A DNA stretch of 64,000 nt from an uncultured Burkholderiales bacterium (GTDB lineage Bacteria; Pseudomonadota; Gammaproteobacteria; Burkholderiales; Burkholderiaceae_C): the NCBI GenBank assembly GCA_937864005.1, contig CALMIL010000206.1:16772-80771 (forward strand), given 5' to 3'. Shown piece by piece: positions 9,087 to 17,400 of the stretch. Under the pieces are notes generated by a model. It had not been told where the DNA came from. It made no database searches and saw nothing but the letters and a program-made list of their open reading frames with translations. Positions within the stretch are counted from its first letter, which is position 1. The number at the start of each line of letters is the position of its first letter. A program made the position numbers and the translations under genes.

Positions 9087-9332
9087 ATGCGGCTCATCGA
9101 CTTCGAACTCAGGGGCGACTACATCACGCTCGACGCGCTGCTCAAGGCGACCGGGCTCGCTGGAAGCGGCGGCCAGGCCAAGACGATGATCGCCGCCGCG
9201 AGGGTCGAGGTCGATGGGCGCAGCGAAATGCGCAAGACCTGCAAGATCAGGGCCGGCCAGACTGTGGCCGTGCAGGGTGCGCGGGTGCGCGTCACGGCCC
9301 CGGCAACGGCGTCCGAGGCGCGCTCGAAGTGA
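9087..9332 (+). CDS. Small S4-domain RNA-binding protein (YbcJ-like)
   Basis: This encodes 81 residues. It is essentially one S4 domain: ITLDALLKATGLAGSGGQAK, MIAAARVEVDGRSEMRK and IRAGQTVAVQGARVRV. The layout matches the YbcJ/YaaA-type stand-alone S4 proteins, in which a helical pair and the VxVNGxxxxRxxxKl turn bind structured RNA. The role is thought to lie in ribosome or RNA metabolism but is not established. It is transcribed divergently from the csp gene and stands alone. Confidence 0.88.
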   Translation: MRLIDFELRGDYITLDALLKATGLAGSGGQAKTMIAAARVEVDGRSEMRKTCKIRAGQTVAVQGARVRVTAPATASEARSK

Positions 9333-9388
9333 TGATCCGCGCGGCCGCCTTGGCGCGATCCGGCGTGCGCACGCCGATCCCGGCACTA

Positions 9389-9529
9389 CTACTTCTTCTT
9401 CTTGCCGCGCTCGGGGATGACGGTCGTGATCGGCGCCGCCAGGCTGCCGGCGGAGGCCGGCTTCGGCACCGCATCCTTCTTCGGCTTCTTGGCTTCCTTG
9501 TTGCTGCGTTGCTGACCCTTGGGCATCAT
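9389..9529 (-). CDS. Small Lys-rich conserved hypothetical protein (46 aa)
   Basis: This 46-residue frame starts at ATG 9529 (or the adjacent ATG at 9526) and stops at 9389-9391. Its translation begins MMPKGQQRSNKEAKKPKKD and ends ITTVIPERGKKKK. Small basic proteins with an '(A/P)KGQ.RSNkE.KKPKK' start occur widely in Burkholderiales and other Proteobacteria, so I consider it real despite its size. The function is unknown. The high positive charge suggests nucleic-acid or ribosome contact, which is inference only. It lies convergent to the S4 gene. Confidence 0.75.
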   Translation of the reverse strand: MMPKGQQRSNKEAKKPKKDAVPKPASAGSLAAPITTVIPERGKKKK

Positions 9530-9679
9530 CTGGCTCCATGAATTCGTGCAGTCCGAAGTATCGCGCAGCCGCGATGCGCGCGGCAGCGCATTCGAGCCGT
9601 CGACGGGTCTGCAAACGGCATCCTGAACCAGGGCCGGCCGTCGGTGCGGCCGGCCGCTGCGATAGCCTCGGTGCCCGGC

Positions 9680-10573
9680 TCAGTTCGCCTGCGCGATACC
9701 CGCGATCGCCCACTCGCGGCTGCCGTCGAGCGGCCGAGTGAGGTGCCAGATCTCGTCGAACGGTGCGGCAGGCGCGCCCAGTTCTTCGCGGATCAGGCCA
9801 TGAAAGCGCACGCTTACGACCTGCTGCGCCTCTTCCTGCTCGAAGTCGATCACCTCGGCGGCGAGTTGCACGACATCGGTCTGCTGCGGCGCGTCCTTGC
9901 GGTCCTGCAGGTCGAGCTTGAAGACGGCGAACATCTCGGGCGTTGCGAACTTGCGCAGATCGTCGAGGTCCGCCTTGTCGTTCGCCGCCTGCATGCGGAT
10001 GAAGATCAGCTTGGCGATGCGCTCGAAGGCTTCGGCGTCGAACCCGGCCGGCAACGCGCCCGTGGCTGCCACCGGGGCCACCGGGGTCGCCGGGGCTGAA
10101 CCAGTGGCCATGGGCGCCGGCGTTGGCGGCAAGGTGGCGTCACGCCGGAGGTCGGCGCCGGCGTAGCGCATGCCCTGCGGGGCGCCTCCTGCCTGCTGCG
10201 GTGCGAAGCGGCGGGCGAGAAAGCGCACCAGCCAGAGCGCGGCGACCGCCAGCAGCACGATCGTCAGGATATTGGCCATCTCTTCGCCCAGTCCGAGATG
10301 GCTCATCAGCGCGGCCAGGCCGAAGCCGGCAGCCAGTCCGGCGATCGGGCCCATCCAGGAGCGGCCCGGCGCTGCGGCCGGGGCAGCGCCCGGCGTGCCC
10401 GGAGCGGCGGCAGGCGCTTGCTGCGACGGGGGGGTGGCGGGCGCCTGGCGGGCGGGCGCCTTGCGCTGCAGGCCCGACATGCCGCCCCCGCCGAGGCGCT
10501 TGGCTTCCGCCTCGACGGCGGCAAAACCGAGGCCGGACAGGGCCACGGCGAGACTCAAGACAAGCTTCAACAT
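9680..10573 (-). CDS. Tim44-like domain membrane protein
   Basis: This encodes 297 residues from ATG 10573. An N-terminal signal sequence (MLKLVLSLAVALSGLGFAAV) is followed by a GGGG/Ala-Pro-rich linker typical of this bacterial group. Two close hydrophobic helices follow (MGPIAGLAAGFGLAALMSHL and ANILTIVLLAVAALWLVRFL), then a second Ala/Pro linker. The C-terminal Tim44-like domain contains AEAFERIAKLIFIRMQAAND, RKFATPEMFAVFKLDLQDR, VVSVRFHGLIREE and FDEIWHLTRPLDGSREWAIAGI. The domain resembles the membrane-binding fold of mitochondrial Tim44 and MRP-L45. The bacterial role is unclear, probably envelope-associated. The gene is divergent from the rsgA leader. Confidence 0.9.
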   Translation of the reverse strand: MLKLVLSLAVALSGLGFAAVEAEAKRLGGGGMSGLQRKAPARQAPATPPSQQAPAAAPGTPGAAPAAAPGRSWMGPIAGLAAGFGLAALMSHLGLGEEMANILTIVLLAVAALWLVRFLARRFAPQQAGGAPQGMRYAGADLRRDATLPPTPAPMATGSAPATPVAPVAATGALPAGFDAEAFERIAKLIFIRMQAANDKADLDDLRKFATPEMFAVFKLDLQDRKDAPQQTDVVQLAAEVIDFEQEEAQQVVSVRFHGLIREELGAPAAPFDEIWHLTRPLDGSREWAIAGIAQAN

Positions 10574-10828
10574 CCGTTTTATCTCCAGACTGGGTGAGGG
10601 GACCACTGCTTCGGCCGGCAAGGCCTTTGCAGTGCGGGTGGCGGCCGATGCTACATGGAACCCGCCGCCGGGGATGCAAGAGCCACGCGGCGACCGATGC
10701 ACGTGCGACGAGCCCATGCGTTGCTTTGTCGCCGAATACGATTGACAAGTTCCGCGTCGAGGGCGGAAACTTCGCGCCCTCGCGTCCGAACGCCGTTCGG
10801 GCCCCGTTGCAACCCAAGCCGACAGGAG

Positions 10829-10897
10829 GTGCGCCATGAATCGATCCCACACCCCCTTCCCGTCGGCCGCCGCCTGAAGCGCATCCGCTGCCGCTGA
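10829..10897 (+). CDS. Candidate MgtL-like leader peptide (possibly frameshifted)
   Basis: The frame from GTG 10829 to TGA 10897 encodes 22 residues, with core ESIPHPLPVGRRLKRIRCR. This aligns with the MgtL leader core [16 protein letters not shown] of the enterobacterial mgtA leader: the P-x-P-L-P spacing and the R-R-L-K basic tail are shared. The strong Shine-Dalgarno (10824-10830) instead fits the ATG at 10836, which is in another frame and reads MNRSHTPFPSAAA before a stop at 10875-10877. One extra base near 10842 would join that ATG to the MgtL-like frame. So this may be a real leader with an indel or sequencing error, a recoded frame, or coincidence. Confidence 0.4.
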   Translation: MRHESIPHPLPVGRRLKRIRCR

Positions 10898-10916
10898 AGC
10901 GCCTGGTTGCAACCGC

Positions 10917-10938
10917 TGCGCCCTCGTCGTAGGGCGCA
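10917..10938 (+). promoter_or_regulatory. Hairpin in the rsgA leader after the leader peptide frame
   Basis: A perfect 8-bp inverted repeat (TGCGCCCT / AGGGCGCA) with a 6-nt loop starts 20 nt after the leader frame ends. No T-run follows, so it is not an intrinsic terminator by itself. It could be an anti-terminator, pausing or Rho-access element. Confidence 0.45.
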
Positions 10939-11095
10939 CCGCTCGATCCGCCAGGCTCGAGCCATTTCCTTCGCCGCGCCGCGCGGCCGACATCCGACAG
11001 CCAAACGGCCCGGCGCGCTTGCGCATCCGGGCTCCCTGCCCGTTGCCGTTCGCGATCCGAACGGCGCGGGCGTCGAACCTGGATTCGAACCGAAG

Positions 11096-12205
11096 ATGAA
11101 CGAAATCGATGCCGAGCGCCTGCGCTCGATTGGAATGACGCCGGCCTGCCTGCAGCACGTGCAGCGGGCCCTGATGGAAGAGAACGCCGAAGATTGCGAC
11201 GCCGATCGCGACACCGATGCCGCGCTGATGCGCCTTGCCGAGGTGCATCGCGAGACGGTGCAGCTGCACGACGGCGACCGCGAGCATGCGGCGCGCGTGA
11301 TGCCGCGCCTGGCGCGCGCGCTCGCCGAGCGCGGCACCGCGCTCGCGGTCGGCGACTGGGTGCTCGCCGAACGCGATGCGCACGGCGCCTGGTGGGTGCA
11401 GCGGCGAATGCCGCCGCTGACGCACCTCGCGCGCCGCGACGCCGACGGCAGGCGCCATCCGGTCGCGAGCAACGTCGATACCGCGCTGCTCGTGATGGGG
11501 CTGGACGACGACTTCAACCTGCGCCGGCTCGAGCGCTACCTCGTCCTCGTGGAGGCCGGCGGCGTGCTGCCGGTGGTCGTGCTCAGCAAGGCCGATGCGG
11601 CGCCGCCCGAGCGCATCGCGCAGGCGCTCGAGCAACTGCGCGGGCGCGTCGCCGTGTCGATCGAGCCACTCGTCGTCGATGCCCGCTCGCAGGATGCCGC
11701 GCGGCAACTCGCGCCCTGGCTCGGCGCGGGGCAGACGCTGGTGCTGCTCGGCTCGTCCGGCGCCGGCAAATCGACGCTCACCAATACGCTGGCCGGCGCG
11801 CCGATCCAGGATACCGGCGCCGTGCGCGAGCACGACAGCCGCGGCAAGCACACGACGACGTCGCGCTCGCTGCACCGCCTGCCGGGCGGTGCGTGCGTGA
11901 TCGACACCCCGGGTCTGCGCGCGCTGCGGCCCGATGTCGACGAAGCGACGCTGGCCGCGAGCTTTGCCGATATCGAATCGCTCGCGCTGCGCTGCCGCTT
12001 CCGCGACTGCCGCCATGCGGCCGAACCGGGCTGCGCGGTGCGCGACGGCGTGGCGCCGGATCGGCTGCGCAACTATCACAAGCTGCTGCGCGAGGCGCGC
12101 CGCGATACGATGTCGGTCCTCGAGCGCCAGCGCATGGTTGCGCAGTGGAAGATCCGCGGCCGCGCCGGGCATGCGCGGGCCAAGGCCAAGCGCGCCGTCG
12201 CCTAG
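11096..12205 (+). CDS. rsgA: Ribosome small subunit-dependent GTPase A
   Basis: This encodes 369 residues from ATG 11096. The circularly permuted GTPase order is clear: G4 as LSKAD, then G1 as GSSGAGKST, and G3 as DTPG in CVIDTPGLRAL. The switch region TTTSRSLHRL lies between them. A C-terminal zinc knuckle reads C-RFRD-C-R-H-AAEPG-C. An N-terminal OB-fold (VGDWVLAERD) precedes the GTPase core. RsgA checks late 30S maturation and drives out the assembly factor RbfA. The extra N-terminal segment (LRSIGMTPACLQHVQRAL) marks the longer paralogue type found alongside a standard rsgA in some genomes, which is inference. The gene overlaps the convergent SDR gene by 4 bp. A long leader precedes it. 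Confidence 0.93.
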   Translation: MNEIDAERLRSIGMTPACLQHVQRALMEENAEDCDADRDTDAALMRLAEVHRETVQLHDGDREHAARVMPRLARALAERGTALAVGDWVLAERDAHGAWWVQRRMPPLTHLARRDADGRRHPVASNVDTALLVMGLDDDFNLRRLERYLVLVEAGGVLPVVVLSKADAAPPERIAQALEQLRGRVAVSIEPLVVDARSQDAARQLAPWLGAGQTLVLLGSSGAGKSTLTNTLAGAPIQDTGAVREHDSRGKHTTTSRSLHRLPGGACVIDTPGLRALRPDVDEATLAASFADIESLALRCRFRDCRHAAEPGCAVRDGVAPDRLRNYHKLLREARRDTMSVLERQRMVAQWKIRGRAGHARAKAKRAVA

Positions 12206-12972
12206 CCGCGAACGTCGGCCACCGGCTGGGTTCCGAAATCCGGCCGCTGCAGGTAGGCGATCACCTTCGCCGCCGCGGCGGCCGGCGAGTCGAGATGGCC
12301 GCCGGATTTGAGCGCCTGGAAGCGCGCGACATCAGGGAACTGCGCCGGGTCGCCGCCGCGCAAGCGAACCTGCATGTCGGTATCGATCACGCCCGGCGCG
12401 AGCGAGACGATGCGCGCCGGATGCGGTGCGTGCGACTGGTCGAGCGCGACCGAGCGCGAGAAGTGATCGAGCCCCGCCTTCACCGCGCAATAGCCTGCCT
12501 GGCTCGCCATCGCCGATCGGCCGAGGCCCGACGAGATATTGAGCACCTTGCACCGCCCGTCGCGGCGTGCGCGCCAAGTCGCGGTGGCGCGCAGGAAGGC
12601 GGAGGTCAGCAGCAGCGGCGCCTCGAGCCCGACGCGCAGCGCGCGGGCCAGTTCCTGCGCGTCGACGGCTTCGAGCGGTACGCTGCTGGTGAGCGCGGCG
12701 GCGTTGTTGACGAGCGTCGCGCTGTCGAAAGCCTCGCCCGGTTGCGCGGCGAGCCAGTCCTCGACGCGGCGTGCGGCGGCCGCGGCATCGGCCAGGTCGA
12801 GAGCCCATTGTTCGAGCGACGCGCCCGCCGCGGCGGCCTTTGCCGCAAGGCCGGCATTCGTCGTTCGCGACAGGCAGACGAGCGTGGCGCCGGGCTGCAG
12901 CAGTTGCTCGGCGATCGCCGCGCCCATGCCGCGCGAGGCGCCGGTGAGGAGGGTGAGGTTTCTGGATGCCAT
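12202..12972 (-). CDS. SDR family NAD(P)-dependent oxidoreductase
   Basis: This encodes 256 residues. The cofactor-binding TGASRGMG motif lies at about residues 10-17, and CLSRTT following beta-2 suggests NADP(H) preference through the Arg. NNAAA stands for the NNAG motif. The catalytic triad appears as ISSGLG (Ser), then YCAVKAG (Tyr-x3-Lys). LAPGVIDTDMQ is the usual post-catalytic PG motif. The layout resembles sepiapterin reductase/YciK-like short SDRs acting on small carbonyls; the substrate is unknown. The gene lies immediately downstream of rluA with a 3-bp gap, suggesting cotranscription. Confidence 0.9.
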   Translation of the reverse strand: MASRNLTLLTGASRGMGAAIAEQLLQPGATLVCLSRTTNAGLAAKAAAAGASLEQWALDLADAAAAARRVEDWLAAQPGEAFDSATLVNNAAALTSSVPLEAVDAQELARALRVGLEAPLLLTSAFLRATATWRARRDGRCKVLNISSGLGRSAMASQAGYCAVKAGLDHFSRSVALDQSHAPHPARIVSLAPGVIDTDMQVRLRGGDPAQFPDVARFQALKSGGHLDSPAAAAAKVIAYLQRPDFGTQPVADVRG

Positions 12973-12975
12973 GCC

Positions 12976-13680
12976 TCAGTGTAGGGCGGCTGGCGCGCCG
13001 CCCGCGGCGACGGCGGCGCGCTTCGGCAGGAACGGCGCCGCGCTCGTGAAGGCGAGGCGGGCGCCGCTCGCCGGATGCGCGAACTCGAGCCGGCTCGCAT
13101 GCAGCGCCAGACGCCGCGCCATCGCCTGCACCGCGGGCGTTGCATAGAGCGTGTCGCCGACGATCGCGTGGCCGATCGCCATCAGGTGGACGCGCAACTG
13201 GTGCGTGCGCCCGGTCATCGGCTGCAGCTCGAGTTGCGTCGTGCCGGCGTCGGCATCGTGCGCGAGGATCCGGTAGCGCGTCAGCGCTGGCTTGCCGCGT
13301 TCGAAATCGACGATCTGCCTCGGTCGTGCGGGCCAGTCGGCGGCGAGCGGCAGGTCGATCTCGCCCCAGCCGTCGCCTGCCGGCGCGGCCGGATGCCCGG
13401 CGACGATCGCGACGTAGCGCTTCTCGACTTCGCGCCGGGCAAAGGCGATGCCGAGTGCGCGCTGGGCGGCGGCGCCGCGCGCCATCAGCATCAGCCCCGA
13501 GGTCGCCATGTCGAGCCGGTGCACGACGAGCGCGTCGGCAAACCGGCGCTGAACGCGCCGCGCCAGGCAGTCCTGCAGCGCGCTGGTGCGCCCGGGCACG
13601 GCGGGCAGGCCGCTCGGCTTGCACAGCACGAGCAGCGTGTCGTCGGCGTGGACGAGGTCGATCTCGTCTGGTTCGCTCAA
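12976..13680 (-). CDS. rluA: RluA-type 23S rRNA/tRNA pseudouridine synthase
   Basis: This encodes 234 residues, close to E. coli RluA (219). Motif II with the catalytic Asp is VVHRLDMATSGLMLMA. The KPSGLPAVPGR segment, EKRYVAIVAGHP, WPARPRQ and PMTGRTHQLRVHLMAIGHAI line up with RluA along its length. RluA modifies U746 of 23S rRNA and U32 of some tRNAs. There is no N-terminal S4 domain, as expected for RluA itself. It is cotranscribed with the SDR gene and perhaps with the phosphatase gene 10 bp upstream. Confidence 0.92.
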   Translation of the reverse strand: MSEPDEIDLVHADDTLLVLCKPSGLPAVPGRTSALQDCLARRVQRRFADALVVHRLDMATSGLMLMARGAAAQRALGIAFARREVEKRYVAIVAGHPAAPAGDGWGEIDLPLAADWPARPRQIVDFERGKPALTRYRILAHDADAGTTQLELQPMTGRTHQLRVHLMAIGHAIVGDTLYATPAVQAMARRLALHASRLEFAHPASGARLAFTSAAPFLPKRAAVAAGGAPAALH

Positions 13681-13690
13681 GCGCCGTGCT

Positions 13691-14167
13691 TCAGAACGTG
13701 TTGACGAGCCCGGCCTGCGCCGCCGACTGCGGGTTCGATCCCGCGTCGAGCACCTGCTGCAGCGCGAGTTCGCGCGGCACGCCCAGACGCTTGAGCAGAC
13801 AGGCGGCGGCGGTGCCGGTGCGGCCGATGCCTGCGGCGCAGTGCAGCAGCGCCACGTCGCCCGCGGTCAACGCATCGGCAAGCTGCTCGATGCCGGCACG
13901 AAAGTCGCGCAGGTTGTCGGCGAGGCCGAAGTCGCGCATCGGCAGCGGCAGCCAGCGCATCGGCAGCGTCCCGGCGCGCAAGGCGGCCTCGTAGGCCGGC
14001 GACAGCGATGCGATCTCGTGGCGCGGCGTGAGGCAGACGACGAGCGAGACGCGGCAGCGTTCGGCTTCGCCGAGAAAGGCGTCCCAGCCCTCGAGCCGGC
14101 CCGGCATCGAATGCAGCCAGACGGCGCCGGGGATCGCGGCGGGCAAGGGAAGCGGACGAAACGACAT
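13691..14167 (-). CDS. Dual-specificity/tyrosine protein phosphatase
   Basis: This encodes 158 residues from ATG 14167; an in-frame ATG at 14191 would add eight residues. The signature HCAAGIGRTG fits the HCxxGxxR(S/T) P-loop of Cys-based phosphatases, and the general-acid loop is probably LPMRDFGLAD. AGIEQLADALTAGDVALLHC gives the classical lead-in to the P-loop. Such small cytosolic DSP-like phosphatases act on phosphotyrosine or on small phosphorylated molecules; the substrate is unknown. The gene lies 10 bp upstream of rluA on the same strand. Confidence 0.88.
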   Translation of the reverse strand: MSFRPLPLPAAIPGAVWLHSMPGRLEGWDAFLGEAERCRVSLVVCLTPRHEIASLSPAYEAALRAGTLPMRWLPLPMRDFGLADNLRDFRAGIEQLADALTAGDVALLHCAAGIGRTGTAAACLLKRLGVPRELALQQVLDAGSNPQSAAQAGLVNTF

Positions 14168-14458
14168 GGCAGCGCGCGGTGCGGCCTGCATGCTACCGCC
14201 GCCGCGCGATGGCACAGCGCAAGGGGGAATGCGGGGAGCGAGGCGCCGGCGCCGGCGACGATACCGCCGCGAGATGCGCGAGCGGCGCGCAGGCGCCAGG
14301 AAGGGGATCGGGCTTGCGGTGACGGGTTCCGGTTTCCGCCCAGTGCTGCGGTCGGTTTCGAGCCTCGATCGCGCCATTGTGCGGCGCCGCTGGATTGCCG
14401 ATCGCCGAAACAGCGCCCCGATCGGATGCCATTCCGGCGCGCAGCACCGGCCCGCGCG

Positions 14459-17400
14459 TCAGCCGAGTGCCGTGCGCAGGTGGGCGATCTGCTGCATGAG
14501 CTCGGACGATGCCTCGGCGCCGATCTCGCGCGCGATGCGCTGCGCCTCGTCGAGCGCGCCGCGCGCGGCGTCGCGGGCGCCGCTGCCCAGTTCGACATGT
14601 CCGCGCACGCACAGCAGCTTGGCCAGATCGAGCGGATCGGCGATCTCGCGCAGCAGCGCCTCGCCGGCGTCGAGCGCAGCACGCGCTTCGGCTTGCAGGC
14701 CGCGCCGCTGCAGCAGCTCGGCCAGATTGGCGAGCGTTTCGCCCTCGTAGCGGCGGTTGCCGATCTGCCTGTGGATCGCGAGCGCCTGCTCGTAGTGCTG
14801 CTGCGCATCGTCGAGCCGGCCCTGATGGGCGTAGAGGCCGCCCAGGCCGCCGAGCATGATGCCCATCTCGCGGCGCTCGCCGAGCTCGCGCGCGATCGAC
14901 AGCGCCGTCTCGTAGCCGACTCTTGCGTCGTCGCGGCGGCCGTCGTCCGTCGCGAGCTTGGCCAGGTTGCCGAGCGTGACGACCTCGCCCAGCCGATCGC
15001 CGATCTCGCGATGGATCACGAGGGCGGCCTCGTAGGTCGCGCGGGCCGGGCCGAGTTGGCCGCGATCGTTGTAGAGCGTGCCGAGATTGCCGAGCGCAAT
15101 GCTCTCGGCAAGCCGGTCGCCGACCTCGCGCAGCACGACGAGCGCCGCCTCGTAGTGCGCAAGCGCCGCGTCGAGCTCGCCCTGGTCGTGATGCAGCACC
15201 GCCAGATTGCACAGCGCGCCGCCCTCGGCCCGACGGTCGCCGATCTCGCGGTGAATCGCAAGCGCCGCCTCGGTGTGGGCGCCGGCGCCCGGCAGCAGGC
15301 CCTGGGCCAGGTCGAGGTTGCCGAGGTTGCTCTCGAAGCCCCCCTCCCATCGCCGGTTGCCGATCTCGCGCGCGATCCCGAGCGCGGCCGTCACCTTCGC
15401 CCGCGCTTCGTCGAACTGCCCGGCATGACTCTGCAGCATGCCCGACTGGGCGAGCGTGATCGCTTCGAGCAGCCGGTTGCCGCCGCTGCGCGCCTGCGCC
15501 AGCGCGGTCTGCAAGGCGTCGCGCGCGTCGGCGGGGCGCCCGATGCGGCGCAGCGCGAGCGCGTGGACCAGCCCCGCCGCGGCGGCGTTCGGCGCATCCA
15601 GCGCGTCGAGCGCACTCACCTGCGCGCCGAGATCGACGCCGGTCGAGAAAGGCCCGCGCCGGTCCAGCACCTCCCACGCCGCGCGCAAGGTCGGCACCGC
15701 CACTGCGGCGTCCGCGCGGGCGACCGCGCGGCGGCAGGCGCCGATCAGGTTGTCGATCTCGAGCGCAAGCGCCGGCAGCCGCCGGGCGCCGCCATGGCGT
15801 GCGAGCGCATCGAGCGCTTCCTGGCGGCCCAGGCGTGCGTAGTAGCGGCCGTGGAGGCGTTGCGCGGCAAGCGTCGCCGCCGCCGATGCGCCGAGCTTGG
15901 CGGCGGCATATTCGTGGATGCTCAGGTACATGCCGAAGTACGGCTCGCCGAGATCGAAGCGCTGCGGCAGCGACGGGTTCCAGGTGCGCAGCAGGCTCTT
16001 GTCGACGAGCGACTGGACGGCATCGATCGCGGGCGGCGCGTCGGCCCAGGCCGAGAGGTCGAGCACCGCTTCGGCGGCTTCGAGCGTGAAGCCGCCCTCG
16101 AACACCGAACACTGGGCGAGTGCCGCCTGCTCCCAGGCGGCGAGCAGGTTCCACGACCAGTCGATCGCGATCTTCATGGTCGACTGGCGCGCCGCGGCGC
16201 CGCGCGCGCCGGCCAGCAGCGTGAAGCGGTCCTTCAGCCGCTCGACGAGCTGGGCCGGCGACAGCACGCGCAGGCGCGCCGCCGCGAGCTCGATCGCGAG
16301 CGGCAGGCCGTCGAGCAGGCGCACGACCTCGGCGGCATCGGCGCGGTTCGTCGCGTCGAGCGCGAAGCCCGGACGCTGCGCCGCCGCCCGCTCGGCAAAC
16401 AGCGTCAGCGCATCGTCTGCCAGCGGCAGCGGTTCGACCTCCAGGATCGCCTCGCCGTGCAGGTGCAGGCGCTCCCGGCTCGTGACCGCGAAATGCGCCT
16501 CGCTCGCGCGATCGAGCCAGGCGCCGACGCTCGCCGGGGCGAGGGCGACGATCTGCTCGAAGTTGTCGAGGATGACGAGGCAGCGGCCGCGGCCGGCGAT
16601 CGCATTGCCGAGCTGCGCGATCGGATCGTCCTTGCCGAGCGGCACGCCGAGCGCGAGCGCGACGGCGTAGGCCAGGGCGTCGGTCGTGCGCACCTCGGCG
16701 AGGTCGCAGAAGTAGACGCCGCCCGGCCAGTCGCCGAGCCACGCCAGGCCAAAGCGGCGGATGACGCGCGTCTTGCCGGTGCCGCCCGGGCCGAGCAGCG
16801 TGAGCAGCCGGCGCCCGGATTCGAACTCGCGCGCAATGGCACGCAACTCGGCGGCACGGCCGACGAAGGCGTCGCGCTCGGGCGCCAGGTTGTGACGCAC
16901 CAGACGCACCGGCGACCACAGCGCGCCGGCGCGCACGACGCGATAGCCCTTGTCGGCATCCGGCGGCGGCTCGAAGCGCGCGTGCGGGCGGCGGCCGACC
17001 TCGAACAGCTCGATCGGCTGCTCGACGCCCTTGAGCCGGTAGTGCCCGTGGCTCACGACCTCGCAGTCCGGCGGCAGGGCGTCGCCCAGGACGTCGCCCA
17101 GGGCGTCGCGCGCCGCGGCGCTCGCCAGCGTCTGCCCGCCACGGGCGAGCGCCATGATGCGCGCGGCGACCGGCTTGGCGAGGCCTTCGACTTCGAGCGG
17201 CTTGGCCCCGCGCGCGACGTCGGCGGCATCGTTCCCGCGCAGCGTCACCTCGCCGGTGTGCAGGCCGGCGCGGGCTTCGAGGCCGAGGACGCCGATCGCA
17301 CGGTGGTAGGCGAGGGCAAAGCCGACGGCGTCGCGCGCCGTGTCGAACAGCAGGAAGAAGCCGTCGGTGCGGTCGATCTCGCGGCCGCGGTGCTGCGCGA

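Larger units (their letters stand above)
10574..11095 (+). promoter_or_regulatory. Long intergenic leader region upstream of rsgA
   Basis: These 522 bp between the divergent Tim44-like gene and rsgA hold no full-length gene. On the forward strand, TTGACA at 10742-10747 is a good -35 candidate, with only a weak -10 about 17-18 bp downstream. After it come a strong Shine-Dalgarno (AGGAGGT, 10824-10830), a short leader frame, a hairpin at 10917-10938, and about 160 nt of C/G-rich sequence before the rsgA ATG. GTTGCAAC, a palindrome, occurs at 10806-10813 and 10906-10913, exactly 100 bp apart. The length and content suggest a regulated leader mRNA. Promoter position is tentative. Confidence 0.5.

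Noticed and set aside
8845..9189. Forward frame upstream of and overlapping the S4-domain gene
   Set aside because: The translation is low in structure and Arg/Ser-rich. The S4 gene in another frame has clear motifs, and this region more probably holds the csp leader on the other strand.
10836..10877. The 13-residue frame MNRSHTPFPSAAA as the rsgA leader peptide by itself
   Set aside because: It has the best Shine-Dalgarno but no resemblance to any known leader. It was kept only as part of the leader discussion, where the neighbouring frame is the informative one.
10574..12172. In-frame upstream extension of the Tim44-like gene
   Set aside because: The extension runs antisense through rsgA and has no similarity. 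The ATG at 10573 gives a proper signal sequence.
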